Shown here in pieces: positions 63,901-64,000 of a DNA stretch of 64,000 bases. The first letter of the stretch is position 1, and the number at the start of each line of letters is the position of its first letter. The notes under the pieces were generated by a model that made no database searches, was not told the DNA's origin, and saw only the letters and a list, made by a program, of their open reading frames with translations. A program made the translations under genes and the position numbers. This stretch comes from Ascaris suum (taxonomy: Eukaryota; Nematoda; Chromadorea; Rhabditida; Ascarididae), in contig CM024178.1 in NCBI GenBank assembly GCA_013433145.1, forward strand, positions 3,581,260-3,645,259. The letters are read 5' to 3'.

Positions 63901-64000
63901 TCAGATTCGTCCGTATGTCGATGTGTGGAACGATTACACAATGGAAAGATTCATCGGTCTTTTCGCGGCGTTTGTTCCCTTGAAAATGTCCATTGATGAG
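60942..64000 (+). CDS. psme-4: Proteasome activator PA200/PSME4 (5' part, runs off the window)
   Basis: Four plus-strand exons match the N-terminal HEAT-repeat region of PA200 in order: 60942-61153, 61748-61888, 63174-63351 and 63905 to the window end. Phases agree throughout (2/1, 2/1, 0/0). Matching blocks are LPFYEILN...ASEWLEQIKAGLA (family: LPYAERLD...YLxxIKxGLA), FYLRFHHEDHIRLIRFAYSL, EEILNRKHMTLEWRPLYKLY (family: LLSRxDLELPWRPLYxLY), FFPLSATSEVLAE and then IRPYVDVWNDYTM (family: WRPLxCPFDVTM). The last two blocks are brought together precisely by the intron 63352-63904. PA200 is a single-chain, roughly 1,800-residue nuclear cap of the 20S proteasome. It stimulates peptide and acetyl-histone degradation in DNA repair and spermatogenesis. 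Only about 200 residues are present here. The start codon is missing: the first listed exon opens after GTGATTTTAG with no Met in frame, so at least one exon lies upstream. The exact left end of that exon is uncertain. Confidence 0.88.

Noticed and set aside
1..64000. tRNA, rRNA, SL RNA or CRISPR array
   Set aside because: No GGTTCGA-type B box in a tRNA context, no rRNA core sequence, no SL1 exon sequence and no regularly spaced identical repeats were seen on either strand.

Overview
The window is eukaryotic and most probably from a parasitic clade V (strongylid or hookworm-like) nematode. Coding sequence is broken into short exons of about 40-420 bp. Introns start with GT(A/G)(A/T)G and end in a TTTCAG/TTGCAG-like acceptor, and many run to several hundred bp or a few kb. 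Several genes have a good acceptor a few bases before their ATG, as expected for spliced-leader trans-splicing. One gene encodes a nematode-restricted MSP-domain sperm protein. Poly-G/poly-C runs of 10-17 nt and AT-rich intergenic DNA are scattered throughout. There is no bacterial gene organisation, and I saw no tRNA, rRNA or CRISPR array. The clade assignment is an inference from these features, not a species identification. All gene models were built by eye from splice sites, reading-phase consistency and protein similarity recalled from knowledge. Exon joins are therefore predictions.

Layout, left to right. (1) 3.5-5.1 kb, minus: an unidentified cysteine-rich, probably secreted or membrane-associated protein. 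(2) 7.7-18.4 kb, minus, possibly reaching 21.1 kb: a gene of at least eleven exons. It has a long, basic, low-complexity N-terminal half followed by ankyrin repeats, and is probably nuclear. (3) 25.2-25.8 kb, minus: a small unidentified protein of about 136 residues, head-to-head with and touching (4). (4) 25.8-33.3 kb, plus: a complete nine-exon cyclin B3 gene (cyb-3), the best-supported call here. (5) 34.7-34.9 kb, plus: a Ser/Arg-rich terminal exon of unknown identity. (6) 36.0-36.4 kb, minus: a single-exon MSP-domain protein of the sperm-specific class P type. (7) 36.6-37.8 kb, minus: a four-exon unknown of 190 residues. (8) 39.8-48.8 kb, minus: a predicted gene joining an N-terminal ubiquitin-like domain to a C-terminal AN1 zinc finger. 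(9) 48.8-56.2 kb: mostly non-coding, with one weak candidate membrane protein and several small direct repeats. (10) 56.2-58.1 kb, minus: an unidentified gene with three supported exons. (11) 60.9 kb to the right edge, plus: the 5' part of the proteasome activator PA200/PSME4 gene, which continues beyond the window.

Several genes point to germline, cell-cycle and ubiquitin-proteasome biology: cyclin B3, the MSP-domain sperm protein, PA200 (which in other animals acts in spermatogenesis and histone turnover) and a Ubl/AN1 protein. This may be coincidence. The genes are too far apart, and in both orientations, to form an operon. The most unusual arrangement is the cyb-3 divergent pair. The predicted trans-splice sites of the two genes lie about 11 bp apart in overlapping order, so each gene's promoter and outron would have to lie inside the other gene's coding exons.
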